A stretch of DNA of 64,000 bases from an uncultured Lachnospiraceae bacterium (GCA_934351835.1 CAKRJP010000006.1:62001-126000); one strand, 5' to 3'. Counted from the stretch's first letter, positions 1-9,342 are shown. A program made the numbers and translations. The notes: generated from the sequence alone by a model not told the origin.

Positions 1-1179
1 TATTTCAGTCACCAATGTTCCTATTGCCGCACCTACTGATCCTAGCTTTGGTATTAATAAAGTATTTATTATTACATTTGTTATTGCCCCCAATATACAA
101 GACCAAACAAATACTTTATCTAATTCATTAGGCAATAATACTTGCGTTCTAACCACATTTGCCATAGCAATAAACAAAGTACTTGGCAATAAAATATAAA
201 ATAGAATTACACATTTATCATATCCTGTTCCATAATAGAATGGAACAAAATCAGTAATTATAGACATCATCCCCGCCATTATAGGTGCTGAAATCAATAC
301 TGCTAACACTAATGACTTTTGAACTATTTCACTTAATTGATCTATTTTTAGTTTATTTACCAAATTAGACATTCTTGGTAGCATTACAGTACCAAACGCT
401 GTAACAATACATAGAGGTAAACTAATCAATTTGTCCGTACTATCATAAAATCCCACCTCTACTGTTCCACTCATTGCTCCCAACATAATTTTGTCCATTA
501 CTCTATAAAAACTTATAGCAATGGTTGGTATAAACAAAATCATATTTGGTTTTATATGCTTAATGATGTCACAAGGCTCTATCTTCACATGATCCACAAA
601 TTTTGAAACAAATGGCCATAATAATGCTTGATTTAAGAAAATGGCCCCTACCATAATCAAAGTATATACCGCTACATCCGATTTCGATTTAACAAAGATA
701 AATATACAGATAGTCGAAACAATTTTTACAATTGCATTTCTCCCAACAGTAATTCTAAATTCTTCTAGCCCCTGAAAAAACCATGTAATATCTATTCCGG
801 CAGAGATTACATATAAAATCATTATCCAGTATATAATATTATTATCCTTAAATATCACCACCATTAAAATATATCCAATAATGCAAATGATTGAGATACT
901 TAATTGCATTAAATATATACTCCAAAATACTTGGCTTAAATTGCTTCTATTTTCTCTATTTTTAGCAATCATTCGATTCCCATAATTATTTAAGCCCATC
1001 ATTGTAACAAGAACAAAATAATTAGCTGTCGCATATGCATATGCATATATTCCAATTCCTTCTGGTTGTAACACTCTTGAAACGTAAGGTGTTACAAGTA
1101 AAGGTGTCACAATTGTAAGCATCTGATAAAGAATATTATATATAAAATTACGTTTAACACTTGGAGTCTTGCTATTCAC
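1..1179 (-). CDS. wzx: Polysaccharide flippase (Wzx/MVF family), 3' end beyond window
   Basis: Membrane flippase expected to move the lipid-linked repeat unit across the membrane. The reading frame is open from a GTG at 1179 to the left edge (393 codons visible), so roughly the last 80 residues of a typical Wzx are missing. The start has an AGAGG box 7 to 8 bases upstream and overlaps the end of the acyltransferase gene by 8 bp. The N-terminus reads NSKTPSVKRNFIYNILYQ, followed by TPLLVTPYVSRVLQPEGIG, which is typical of oligosaccharide flippases. Near the left edge it reads LLIPKLGSVGAAIGTLVTEI, also a family hallmark. The protein is strongly hydrophobic with many membrane segments. It is the last visible gene of the polysaccharide locus. 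The family is clear; the exact substrate is not visible. Confidence 0.9.
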   Translation of the reverse strand, partial: MNSKTPSVKRNFIYNILYQMLTIVTPLLVTPYVSRVLQPEGIGIYAYAYATANYFVLVTMMGLNNYGNRMIAKNRENRSNLSQVFWSIYLMQLSISIICIIGYILMVVIFKDNNIIYWIMILYVISAGIDITWFFQGLEEFRITVGRNAIVKIVSTICIFIFVKSKSDVAVYTLIMVGAIFLNQALLWPFVSKFVDHVKIEPCDIIKHIKPNMILFIPTIAISFYRVMDKIMLGAMSGTVEVGFYDSTDKLISLPLCIVTAFGTVMLPRMSNLVNKLKIDQLSEIVQKSLVLAVLISAPIMAGMMSIITDFVPFYYGTGYDKCVILFYILLPSTLFIAMANVVRTQVLLPNELDKVFVWSCILGAITNVIINTLLIPKLGSVGAAIGTLVTEI

Positions 1180-2173
1180 TTATAATCCTCTTTTCTAACA
1201 GAAATCTTTTTGCTTTTTGAACTATCCACAAAGTCAATACCGATAACAAAAAAACACACGCCCACTCAATCAAATAGAATAACGAAAAATCCATCTTATT
1301 TTTTACTATTCTAAAAAGCAAAATGTATATTGGATGTATTAAATATAATGTAAATGAATTCTTGCTTATGTATTCAATAAAAGAATTTTTAATGGCAGGT
1401 ATATATCTAATCAGCAATAACGTCACTGTCATCCCAAAAGACAGATAATGTAAATTAACCGGACGTTTTCCTGTTGATGGTGAAAAAATAAAACCATTTT
1501 TATCAATTATACATGTAGCTATAAATACTAATAACCAAATAATATATCCATACCTTTTCCATTTCTCATTAACCTTCGCCCATATGCAATCCTGCATTAC
1601 TATCAAATATGCCATACAACACATCAACCATTGATCTACCAAAATCCATCCAATATACGATTCGCCGATATAATTTATGTATAACATCTTCACAAAAGTA
1701 TATACTGTAATTTCTATTGCAATAAATAATACAAATGAAACATTATTTTTAAATCGTGATATTATTTTATTACATATCGGTCCCAGTAATGCATTAATAA
1801 AATATACTTTTACAATCCATACATATCCAATACTATCCTCACACATCAAAAAAGAATTAATCCACTGCTTGGGCGGGAATAAATCTAAACGGCCTATTAA
1901 ATAATAAAGAAAAAACAGTGCCACTGAATATGTAATTATAAATATATATGTCGGTTTTAAAAGTCTTTGTACCCTTTTTCTACAGTATAAATAATAACTA
2001 TGCTTATCTTCAATTCTTTCAAATGGAGCAACATATGCACTTAAATACACAAGTAGAATCACATCAAATGATCGTAAATCATTTATAAATTTGGGAGCAT
2101 CACAATGAGCCAAAATAATTAATAATATTCCTAGCACACGTAAACAATCTATTTTTGAATCTCTAGTCTTCAT
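1172..2173 (-). CDS. Acyltransferase 3 family membrane protein
   Basis: A 333-residue multi-pass membrane protein of the acyltransferase-3 (OafA/WcjE-like) family, which usually adds O-acetyl or other acyl groups to polysaccharides. The first membrane helix contains LGILLIILAHCD, where the His sits at the position of the conserved family histidine. RSFDVILLVYLSAY and RKRVQRLLKPTY match the next conserved stretches, including the Arg-Arg-Leu-Leu-x-Pro signature. About ten hydrophobic segments are visible. It overlaps the polymerase gene upstream by 11 bp and the flippase downstream by 8 bp, so it is translationally coupled to both. It probably decorates the repeat unit; donor and acceptor cannot be read from the sequence. 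Confidence 0.85.
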   Translation of the reverse strand: MKTRDSKIDCLRVLGILLIILAHCDAPKFINDLRSFDVILLVYLSAYVAPFERIEDKHSYYLYCRKRVQRLLKPTYIFIITYSVALFFLYYLIGRLDLFPPKQWINSFLMCEDSIGYVWIVKVYFINALLGPICNKIISRFKNNVSFVLFIAIEITVYTFVKMLYINYIGESYIGWILVDQWLMCCMAYLIVMQDCIWAKVNEKWKRYGYIIWLLVFIATCIIDKNGFIFSPSTGKRPVNLHYLSFGMTVTLLLIRYIPAIKNSFIEYISKNSFTLYLIHPIYILLFRIVKNKMDFSLFYLIEWACVFLLSVLTLWIVQKAKRFLLEKRIISE

Positions 2174-3452
2174 AAATAACTTCCTTTTTTGTAAAAACTA
2201 TGATAAAAAATAGGACAAAGAAAAAACTAACTGATATTCCATCCCATTTAAAAACAGTTCTATATATTGAATACAGCCAAAAAGCTTCTATAGCATGCCA
2301 TCTTATCGTATTATTCCAATATGCCTTTTTATCTATATAATATGAAAAAATTGCAAGTAAAATAGGTCCTATGACCAGTCCAAAATATCCCCAATCCATT
2401 AAAAATGGAAAAAAGACCGTTGACATAGCATTTAATTTTACATTTGTTCCAATAGTTAAACTCCTACAGGCCAACGTACTGTTAATTATAAAATCACTAT
2501 TTATTAAAGAAAATCCGATTCTATTGAAGAACAATGCTGCCAAATTCCATACAAAACCAAAAGTTGAAAATCCGTATAAAAATGTCGTATTAATTTTATA
2601 AGTCAAAAGATTATCTAATAATTGTGATAAATATGCTGGACCACAAAAATAATATAAATATGCCGTTCTAATTATGCTGTCTCCTTCAGAACTTCTTTCA
2701 TTAGATATCCATAAAAGAACACCCAAACAAATTATAATGAGCAAACTCGTCATAACTTTTTCTTTTTTAGACAATACTTGTATTCTTTCTTTTCTTTGTA
2801 CTCTATAATATTTCGCATAACATAACAAAAAGATAACCACTAAAACAATAAAGCCATTTCTTGCAGCATTGGTCAAACAATATAAAGTCAAGTTTACAAA
2901 AGATATTATTAGAAGTTTTCTCGACTCTTTTTCTCCTTGAAAAAGTAATATGCATCCAATAATAAACGTAGCAATAATAGCCGGATAACAAAAAACTTGT
3001 AGTATCAAATTCGAAAGATTAGTAGTCCCTATTTCTTGTGATTCTATTCCAGCTATTGATCTTAAATACATAAAGCCCTCTGTTCTTATAATAACCAATG
3101 CCCGAACAAAAAAAGGTATTATATAAATAAAAACAAGTACATTTATTACATATACTATTTTATATTTTATTTCACATTGCATCTCACTAATATACTGCGC
3201 ATTTATTTTTCTATTATGAGACAATGCTGAATATACTATAGCAAACAATACTATTCCTAAAAGCATGGCTATATTTACAATGCCAGAAGGTAAATACACT
3301 CCATACAGTCCCATATTAGAGAATATTCCTGTAATTCCCCATATAAAACAAAATATACTTCCGCTATTTAAGTATGTTTTTGTCTGAATTCGGCACAAAC
3401 ACCCCCCGAAAAAACCTAAAATAGCGAATATGACTATCATAAATATATCCAT
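2163..3452 (-). CDS. wzy: Oligosaccharide repeat-unit polymerase (Wzy-type)
   Basis: A 429-residue protein with about eleven to twelve hydrophobic segments and a larger polar loop in the second half, the layout of O-antigen/capsule polymerases. It begins MDIFMIVIFAILGFFGGCLC. Family members share little sequence, so the call rests on topology, length, and its place between a glycosyltransferase and the flippase. It would join flipped repeat units on the outer face of the membrane. It overlaps the acyltransferase gene by 11 bp and follows the GT2 gene after 14 bp. Base composition is very A+T-rich, as in the rest of the first 11 kb. Confidence 0.8.
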   Translation of the reverse strand: MDIFMIVIFAILGFFGGCLCRIQTKTYLNSGSIFCFIWGITGIFSNMGLYGVYLPSGIVNIAMLLGIVLFAIVYSALSHNRKINAQYISEMQCEIKYKIVYVINVLVFIYIIPFFVRALVIIRTEGFMYLRSIAGIESQEIGTTNLSNLILQVFCYPAIIATFIIGCILLFQGEKESRKLLIISFVNLTLYCLTNAARNGFIVLVVIFLLCYAKYYRVQRKERIQVLSKKEKVMTSLLIIICLGVLLWISNERSSEGDSIIRTAYLYYFCGPAYLSQLLDNLLTYKINTTFLYGFSTFGFVWNLAALFFNRIGFSLINSDFIINSTLACRSLTIGTNVKLNAMSTVFFPFLMDWGYFGLVIGPILLAIFSYYIDKKAYWNNTIRWHAIEAFWLYSIYRTVFKWDGISVSFFFVLFFIIVFTKKEVIYED

Positions 3453-3466
3453 ATCAACCTTCCTTA

Positions 3467-4360
3467 CTATCGCTTTCTCAAACCAGTTAAAACTAACAAG
3501 TACTTCGTAATGCCATATATTAGTAATCTACATTTTTGTTTATATGGCATATATTTTCGTACCTGATTGTATTTTTCAATTGCTTTCTTAATCTGACCAA
3601 ATGCAATTTCCGTCTCTATAATATTGTAATTCCATATGCACAATGCATCTAAATTCTCATTAAAATCAGTTTCATATTTTTTGATTAATCTTTCCCATCC
3701 TGTAATTCTTCCATTAATATTCGATGTAATAGCCACATCACTAACATAATAATGAACCAAAGCTTTATCTAAGTATTTTACCTTACACAGTTTAGAAATT
3801 CTTAACCATGCATCAATATCCTGTGCTGATGGCATGTTTTCATCAAATCCACCAGCTTCACATATAACGCTCTTACGAATAAGCGGTATAGAACAACCGC
3901 CTATAAAATTTCCATATAACAGCTTTTCATGTACGTTTCCATCATACGTTGTTGTCTTACTTCTCGGATACACTTTCCCGTTTTTAATATTATCGTAACT
4001 TGAATAAACTAATCCTATATCATCCGTCATAATTGAAATCATATCTGAAATTTTTGACGGCAGCCATTCATCATCATCATCTAATAATGCGACAAATTGA
4101 CCATTAGCCAAGTCAATTCCCATATTTCTTGAGGCACATGCTCCTGTCTTTCTAGTATTCATAACATATTTTATAGGATACGAGCTATATTGCTTCAACA
4201 TTTTTTCTATATTAGAATTTCCCGAAAAGTTTGGCGCATCATTTACAATAATAACTTCAATATTTTTATAAGTTTGTTGTAAAACACTCTTCAATGCTCT
4301 TTCAATTATCTCGGCTTCTCTATGATGTGTTGTAATAATTGCTGTAACTAAATAATCCAT
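3467..4360 (-). CDS. Glycosyltransferase family 2
   Basis: A 297-residue GT-A fold glycosyltransferase. The N-terminus (VTAIITTHHREAEIIERALK, SVLQQTYKNIEVIIVND) is the nucleotide-sugar binding region. ARNMGI-type sequence (CASRNMGIDLANGQFVALLD) is followed by the acidic metal-binding DDDDEW cluster. The region around residues 165 to 185 (GGFDENMPSAQDIDAWLRI) matches the acceptor side of GT2 enzymes. It has no membrane segments and would act on the cytoplasmic face, adding one sugar to the undecaprenyl-linked intermediate. Its ATG overlaps the stop codon of the adenylation gene by 1 bp (TAATG), indicating translational coupling. Sugar specificity cannot be read. Confidence 0.9.
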   Translation of the reverse strand: MDYLVTAIITTHHREAEIIERALKSVLQQTYKNIEVIIVNDAPNFSGNSNIEKMLKQYSSYPIKYVMNTRKTGACASRNMGIDLANGQFVALLDDDDEWLPSKISDMISIMTDDIGLVYSSYDNIKNGKVYPRSKTTTYDGNVHEKLLYGNFIGGCSIPLIRKSVICEAGGFDENMPSAQDIDAWLRISKLCKVKYLDKALVHYYVSDVAITSNINGRITGWERLIKKYETDFNENLDALCIWNYNIIETEIAFGQIKKAIEKYNQVRKYMPYKQKCRLLIYGITKYLLVLTGLRKR

Positions 4361-5886
4361 TATTTTTTCTCCATAGACATCGTCTTCTCCTTTAACAATC
4401 TTCTATCAATTTTCCCATTAGCATTGTGTGGCATTTGTTCTAATCTATAATATTTACCTGGATACATATATTTAGGTAAACTAGATCTTACCTTTTTTCC
4501 AATTATGCTTTTTAAATCTGTTTGAGCTTGATAAAAAAGAAGTATTTTTTTCTGTTTGCTATCATATGTACAACAACATTCTTCTATTTCTGGAATAGAG
4601 CCTATTATTGTTTCTATTTCACTTAATTCAATTCTGAATCCCATATGTTTTATTTGAAAATCTTTTCGACTTTTCCAAACAATGTTACCAGATTTGTCAT
4701 AAGTGGCTATATCTCCTGTTTTATAAATAATTTCTCGATAATCTACTAACGGATTCTGGACAAACACTTTGTCTGTCAAAGTGTTGTTCTTATAATATCC
4801 TAGCGAAAGTGTTTCTCCTACCACACATATTTCACCCATTTCATTATCCGTTACCAATTTATCATCTTCATTGAGTAAAAAGACTTTTACATTCGGAAAT
4901 ACTTTACCTGTCGGTAATCTGCTTTCATCATCAAGTATAGTATTATACTCATAAAACAAAAAATTGCCTGCAACTTCGGTTGAACCATACAAATTAATAA
5001 AGCGAGTATTTATCAAATTTCTTTTCCAATAATTTAATTGTTTTACTGGCATTTGCTCACCAACAAAAAATACTTTTCTAAGTCTTGATAAATAATTATT
5101 TCCATCTAATGCTCCTGCATTGGCTACCAAAGTCAAAGCAGACGGTACCCACACAATAGTTGTTATTTTCTTATTTTCAATATACTCTACCAATGAAGTT
5201 GGAAATGAAAACATTTTTTTAGGTATGATATACGTTGTAATTCCACATTTTAAACATACAAATATATCTTTTGTTGACGCATCAAAATAAAACGGAAACT
5301 GATTTCCTAAAATTTCGTCACTAGTAAACTCAAACATTTCAACAAAACTGTCAATAAAAGAAATCAATGCTTGATGACTTTTTACAACCAACTTTGGTAC
5401 ACCTGTAGATCCTGATGTAAAAATACCATACATCGGATCAAAAGACCTGCTCTCACTTCTAATTAAAGCAATTAACTCTCTATCTTCCTCTGATAATACT
5501 TCATTGTCAGTTGTACCATATTTAAAAATCACATTGCTATTATCTATATTCTCTTTCCCATTTGAACAATCAATTACCCCTGCAAAATCCACTGATTCAA
5601 TCATTAACTGAATGCGTTCTGTTGGTAAATCCGAATCAACTATTACATAATAATTTCCACTATATAAACATGCAAACATGCATATTAAAGTTTCAATACT
5701 TCTATCTGCAATAATACAAATAGGCTCATTTCTTACTCCTGATAACTTTTTTGCTAAATGTACACCTATTATCTGTGATTTTTCTTTTAAATCATTAAAT
5801 GAAATGGAATCATTTTCACACACAAAAGCTGTTTTTTCAGGAGTTCGCAAAACTGTTTTTTCTAAATATTCTAAAATACTTTTCAT
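4360..5886 (-). CDS. Stand-alone amino-acid adenylation enzyme (DltA/NRPS A-domain-like)
   Basis: A 508-residue AMP-forming ligase, the length of DltA-type enzymes. Core motifs occur in order: A3 FTSGSTGVPKLVVK, A4 with PFYFDAST (the Asp that in amino-acid-activating domains contacts the substrate alpha-amino group), A5 NLYGSTEVAG, A7/A8 YKTGDIATYDKSG and QIKHMGFRIELSEIE, and A10 NANGKIDRRLL with the catalytic Lys. The Asp in A4 favours an amino acid over a fatty acid as substrate. There is no fused condensation, carrier or thioesterase domain; a separate carrier protein is encoded just upstream (31-bp gap). No dltB or dltD is in the window, so this is probably not a teichoic acid D-alanylation operon. 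It likely loads an amino acid on the carrier for transfer to a sugar. Substrate unknown. Confidence 0.85.
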   Translation of the reverse strand: MKSILEYLEKTVLRTPEKTAFVCENDSISFNDLKEKSQIIGVHLAKKLSGVRNEPICIIADRSIETLICMFACLYSGNYYVIVDSDLPTERIQLMIESVDFAGVIDCSNGKENIDNSNVIFKYGTTDNEVLSEEDRELIALIRSESRSFDPMYGIFTSGSTGVPKLVVKSHQALISFIDSFVEMFEFTSDEILGNQFPFYFDASTKDIFVCLKCGITTYIIPKKMFSFPTSLVEYIENKKITTIVWVPSALTLVANAGALDGNNYLSRLRKVFFVGEQMPVKQLNYWKRNLINTRFINLYGSTEVAGNFLFYEYNTILDDESRLPTGKVFPNVKVFLLNEDDKLVTDNEMGEICVVGETLSLGYYKNNTLTDKVFVQNPLVDYREIIYKTGDIATYDKSGNIVWKSRKDFQIKHMGFRIELSEIETIIGSIPEIEECCCTYDSKQKKILLFYQAQTDLKSIIGKKVRSSLPKYMYPGKYYRLEQMPHNANGKIDRRLLKEKTMSMEKK

Positions 5887-5917
5887 AGTGCAAACCTTTC
5901 ATCTTTTCCACATTCTA

Positions 5918-6142
5918 TTAATTATATTTTGAGATTAATTCAAGCATATTATCAATTGAATTAAAGTTGTCTCCCTTTATCTCATCAAATCCGATTTCTA
6001 TGTCAAATTCTTCACATATGCTGTCTAAGATTGTTGCAATATCTAAAGAATCAAAAAGCCCCTGATCTACAAAATCTGTTTCTGTTTCAAAATCAATCTC
6101 CGGTCTAACTTCTTCTAATATTTTTAATAATTTTTCCTTCAT
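5918..6142 (-). CDS. Acyl/peptidyl carrier protein
   Basis: A 74-residue acidic helical protein. GLFDSLDIATILDSI contains the carrier-protein D-S-L motif, and Ser32 is the expected attachment site for 4'-phosphopantetheine. The size matches DltC-like and discrete acyl carrier proteins. It lies directly ahead of the adenylation gene and 4 bp after the glycosyltransferase gene, so the two are almost certainly partners: the ligase charges the carrier thiol with an acyl or aminoacyl group. A phosphopantetheinyl transferase that could prime it is encoded at 52571-53197. It is unlikely to be the fatty-acid ACP, because no fab genes are nearby and the sequence is divergent. Confidence 0.85.
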   Translation of the reverse strand: MKEKLLKILEEVRPEIDFETETDFVDQGLFDSLDIATILDSICEEFDIEIGFDEIKGDNFNSIDNMLELISKYN

Positions 6143-6146
6143 TTTT

Positions 6147-7352
6147 TTATTCTCCTTTTAATATTGTTTTATATAAATTAATGTATTCTAAAAATCTTTC
6201 ATTACGATCAAATTTTAATGCTCTTTTTCTGCAAGCCTCTCTACTACTGTCAATTTGTTTTGCTGCTGTATATAATAAATCGACATTTCCCTTCTCCACT
6301 ACAGCACCGCATTCATCATCAATTATTTCTGGACTTCCCCCAGTTTTGTATGTAACTACAGGTGTTCCACATGCCAAGGATTCTATATTAACTGTTGGAA
6401 ATGTATCTTCATAGGTCAAATTGATAAAAACATCAGCAATTGAATACCAGCTAGCTAACTCTGAAACACTCTTTGTATGTGTAACCGCAAAAATTCCATG
6501 TTTTTGCAATTCATTTTTCTGCGTCTCATTTACACCAACAACAACTATCTGTTCTTTACTTTTATCTATCTTTTTGGCTAATTTTATTAAGTCATCATAA
6601 CCCTTTTTAGCTGTCCATACACTCGCTACAGCTAAAAATATCTTCTTATTATTAAAACCTTTTTCTTCTTTTAAATCACTTGTTATATAATGAAAACTTT
6701 CCAAATCAATTCCATTGTTAATAACTATACATTTTTTATCAGAAAGAATGGATTGATTTACCAAATCTTTTAACCATACTGATGGGGTTACAATCGTAAT
6801 ATTTTTCATACCTTCATATATTTTCTTTTTTTCTTCATAGTTTTTACACGAATTATCAAAAAGAATACTTTTGGGGTATGTCGAAATATGCTGACATTTC
6901 TCGCATTTTACTTTCCACTTATCGCACTTAGCATATTCAAAATGTGAACAATGCCCTGTAATAGCCCAACAATCATGTAACGTCCAAACTACAGGTATAT
7001 TTGTTCTTATTAAATAATTAAAGAACATTCTCATATTTAAATAATATCCATGTACATTATTAATATGAATGATATCCGGCTGATAAGAATCTATCCATTC
7101 AAGTAGTTCTTTTGTTGCTTGTTTAGATCCGTATGCATGTTTATCAAATAATCTTGTAAGCATGACATGCCTTGCAATTTCACTTTTCTTTCCAAACATA
7201 AAACATTCATCTTTATGTTCTGCTGGAATAAATCCTCTGGAGAAAGCGAATTTTCCTTCTGAGTCATTTTGCTTCAATAAATCGCAAATTGAAAAAACAA
7301 TTCTACTTATCCCTCCGTTTTCACATTGAGAATGCAAAAATAAAACTTTCAT
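6147..7352 (-). CDS. Glycosyltransferase family 4 (GT-B)
   Basis: Starts at the ATG at 7352 (MKVLFLHSQCENGGISR), which has an AAGGA box 6 to 7 bases upstream and lies 2 bp after the stop of the previous gene; an in-frame start at 7367 would overlap that gene and has no such box. The N-domain has the glycine-rich NGGISRIV loop. DIIHINNVHGYYLNMRM and VVWTLHDCWAITGHCSHFE follow, then a Cys-rich stretch (CDKWKVKCEKCQ) often seen in this GT4 subgroup. The C-domain carries NLTYEDTFPTVNIESLACG with the GT4 E-x7-E motif. It adds a sugar to the lipid-linked repeat unit in the cytoplasm. Donor sugar unknown. Confidence 0.88.
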   Translation of the reverse strand: MKVLFLHSQCENGGISRIVFSICDLLKQNDSEGKFAFSRGFIPAEHKDECFMFGKKSEIARHVMLTRLFDKHAYGSKQATKELLEWIDSYQPDIIHINNVHGYYLNMRMFFNYLIRTNIPVVWTLHDCWAITGHCSHFEYAKCDKWKVKCEKCQHISTYPKSILFDNSCKNYEEKKKIYEGMKNITIVTPSVWLKDLVNQSILSDKKCIVINNGIDLESFHYITSDLKEEKGFNNKKIFLAVASVWTAKKGYDDLIKLAKKIDKSKEQIVVVGVNETQKNELQKHGIFAVTHTKSVSELASWYSIADVFINLTYEDTFPTVNIESLACGTPVVTYKTGGSPEIIDDECGAVVEKGNVDLLYTAAKQIDSSREACRKRALKFDRNERFLEYINLYKTILKGE

Positions 7353-7354
7353 AA

Positions 7355-8281
7355 TTAATCCTTCCAATATTTCTTTGGTATTCTATATCTAATTCTTCCT
7401 TTTTCAGCCTCTGCCATTACATATTCCATTAACTTTTTAGAGCTTTTTGTATATCCAATATTCACTCCACCTACAACTGTTTCAGTCATAAAACCAAGCC
7501 TTTTCAGTTTTCCATTAAAATTATAGCAAGTATTATATCTAACCCAAAAACCCTTTGCTACTTTAATCGTTTTTTCAATAGTACCTTCTGAAGTTTTAAT
7601 TTTATATGTCAACGTATCATACCAATCTTTAATAGGCCATTTATCTCCTAATCGATCATCTGCCGTATGCAAAACCGTATTACATTCAGCTATACTCACA
7701 CCTAAATATAAAATCTTTGCATCGTGATCCACACAATATGCCCACGCTGAGTTATTTCCATGTGGAACCTCATCTAATAAATTATTTTTCATCATGTCCT
7801 TCGCATGTGCGCCTACTGCTGCTAATGTATTATAAGGAAATAAACTTCGCTCTACACCATCATATGTTAGAAACGTATTTGGTAATGTTCCCGTCCAACA
7901 AAGCGTTCTTTTAGGGTTATATGTCTGAATCTTCCCAGGTACATTCTTCAAATTAATTATTGGAAACGCAGGAAAAACTAATGTTCCCTCTTCCCCAACT
8001 AGATTTAATAAATAATCAATAATTTCCTTTGCATCTGGATCAGCAGTTTTCATTCCATCAAAACTTGAATGAACAAGTAAAATATCTCCTTTTTTTATAC
8101 CTAATGAATCCAAATAAGAAAATATTAATTTCATATTGTTCCTATCTGCCTTAACTTTTTCACCCTTATGCAAAAAAATTTTATGATATAATTCTTTTAA
8201 TTGCTTAGAGTTAACACTATAAGCCAATCTCTTACTCAGTAGTTCTGCCATTCCACTTATTTCAAATAATCTCTTTAACAT
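7355..8281 (-). CDS. AAC(3)-like acyltransferase, probably for sugar N-acylation
   Basis: A 308-residue member of the aminoglycoside N3-acetyltransferase-like family. Visible hallmarks are GDILLVHSSFDGMKTADP near residue 60, EEGTLVFPAF, NTLAAVGAHAKDMM, and CNTVLHTADDRLG, which corresponds to the conserved N-T-x-L-H-x-A-E/D core. Position argues against drug resistance: the gene sits inside the polysaccharide locus, next to a carrier protein and adenylation enzyme. My inference is that it moves the carrier-bound amino acid, or an acetyl group, onto an amino sugar. Homologues in polysaccharide clusters are usually annotated only as AAC(3) family. It overlaps the beta-propeller-like gene upstream by 7 bp. 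Confidence 0.75.
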   Translation of the reverse strand: MLKRLFEISGMAELLSKRLAYSVNSKQLKELYHKIFLHKGEKVKADRNNMKLIFSYLDSLGIKKGDILLVHSSFDGMKTADPDAKEIIDYLLNLVGEEGTLVFPAFPIINLKNVPGKIQTYNPKRTLCWTGTLPNTFLTYDGVERSLFPYNTLAAVGAHAKDMMKNNLLDEVPHGNNSAWAYCVDHDAKILYLGVSIAECNTVLHTADDRLGDKWPIKDWYDTLTYKIKTSEGTIEKTIKVAKGFWVRYNTCYNFNGKLKRLGFMTETVVGGVNIGYTKSSKKLMEYVMAEAEKGRIRYRIPKKYWKD

Positions 8282-9342
8282 ATTTCATCCTCATCTAAAT
8301 AAAAAGTTTGTGCATGCCCAGGGGAAACTGCCTGAGTAGTAAAATAAACTGTTTGTGTTTCATTATATGGAAATAATACATTTCCAAACTGCATTAGCCA
8401 CATTGGCCAAATGTCCTTTTTAAGCTTTTTACATTCTTTAATAGTGCCATCTTCATCAATCAGAATTATATGTGAATATCTATCTTTAATTCCTTTTCCA
8501 AGTTTAGATGTAATGCGATATCTCCAAGATGGCAATGAACTATCTGGTTCAACCGTAGTTGATAAATAATATCTATTTCCTATTGAAGTTCCATAAATAC
8601 AAGATCCCGGTATCTCACAGACACGTTCTACACTTGCATCTGATCTCTTCTTTATTGATACTCTATAAATATGATTTGTTTCTAATGGTGTATCTGTTGC
8701 ATAGTATAAATAATCATTACTTATAAAAGCTACGCATGACCGATACTGCTGCTTTCCTTTTATTAACACTTGTACTTTTTTAAATTCTCTGTCAGCAACC
8801 CATATTCCAGATTCATTATCTTCATCACCTGTTAAAATATAAAACAAATCACGCACGTCATCATAAATAATGTTATGAATGTGTGTTATACTATTTGCAG
8901 AAAATTCAAATATTTTACTCCATTCTCCATCTTTTCTTTTATAAATGGCTACTGGTCCTTTTTCAGTATTCCAAATATATTCACCATAATATATTTCTTT
9001 TTCCCCTGACTTTAATGTTACAATGCAAAATGATAACGGATTATTCATTCCTTTTTTAAATCTATGTTCTTCAATTAAAGAATTAGAAACTGTACTGTAA
9101 TGTAAAATTATCCCTTTAAATGAAATCAAGAAATTTTCATTATCCAATGCAATTGCACATCGAGGTTCCAATCTTAACAAGCGTGCTAATGCATTAATTT
9201 TTCCGCATAATCCTTGAATTTTCACCTGTTTAATAACCTTTTCGGGTTCATTTAAATTGCAAAAGAGTAAATATCCTTTTTTATATATAAGCAAGTTATT
9301 TTTTGTTGCACATAAAAGCTTTCCATCTAAAAATTTCTTCAT
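8275..9342 (-). CDS. Beta-propeller-like protein of unknown function in polysaccharide locus
   Basis: A 355-residue protein with no signal peptide or membrane segment. It is built of repeated short beta-strand-rich segments, for example GKLLCATKNNLLIYKKGYLL, SITHIHNIIYDDVRDLFYIL, LYYATDTPLETNHIYRVSI and RYSHIILIDEDG. The stretch with HIHNI, YDD and LTGDEDN resembles BNR/sialidase-type propeller blades (aromatic, Asp-rich turns). I do not recognise a named family. It overlaps its upstream glycosyltransferase by 4 bp and its downstream acyltransferase by 7 bp, so it is made with them and may act on the same sugar. It could be a scaffold or a cytoplasmic sugar-modifying enzyme. Confidence 0.55.
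   Translation of the reverse strand: MKKFLDGKLLCATKNNLLIYKKGYLLFCNLNEPEKVIKQVKIQGLCGKINALARLLRLEPRCAIALDNENFLISFKGIILHYSTVSNSLIEEHRFKKGMNNPLSFCIVTLKSGEKEIYYGEYIWNTEKGPVAIYKRKDGEWSKIFEFSANSITHIHNIIYDDVRDLFYILTGDEDNESGIWVADREFKKVQVLIKGKQQYRSCVAFISNDYLYYATDTPLETNHIYRVSIKKRSDASVERVCEIPGSCIYGTSIGNRYYLSTTVEPDSSLPSWRYRITSKLGKGIKDRYSHIILIDEDGTIKECKKLKKDIWPMWLMQFGNVLFPYNETQTVYFTTQAVSPGHAQTFYLDEDEIC

Noticed and set aside
4360..6142. Teichoic acid D-alanylation (dltA-dltC) operon
   Set aside because: Ligase and carrier fit, but dltB and dltD are absent and the neighbours are glycosyltransferases.
7355..8281. Aminoglycoside resistance gene
   Set aside because: The family is AAC(3)-like, but its place among glycosyltransferase, carrier and ligase genes makes polysaccharide modification much more likely.
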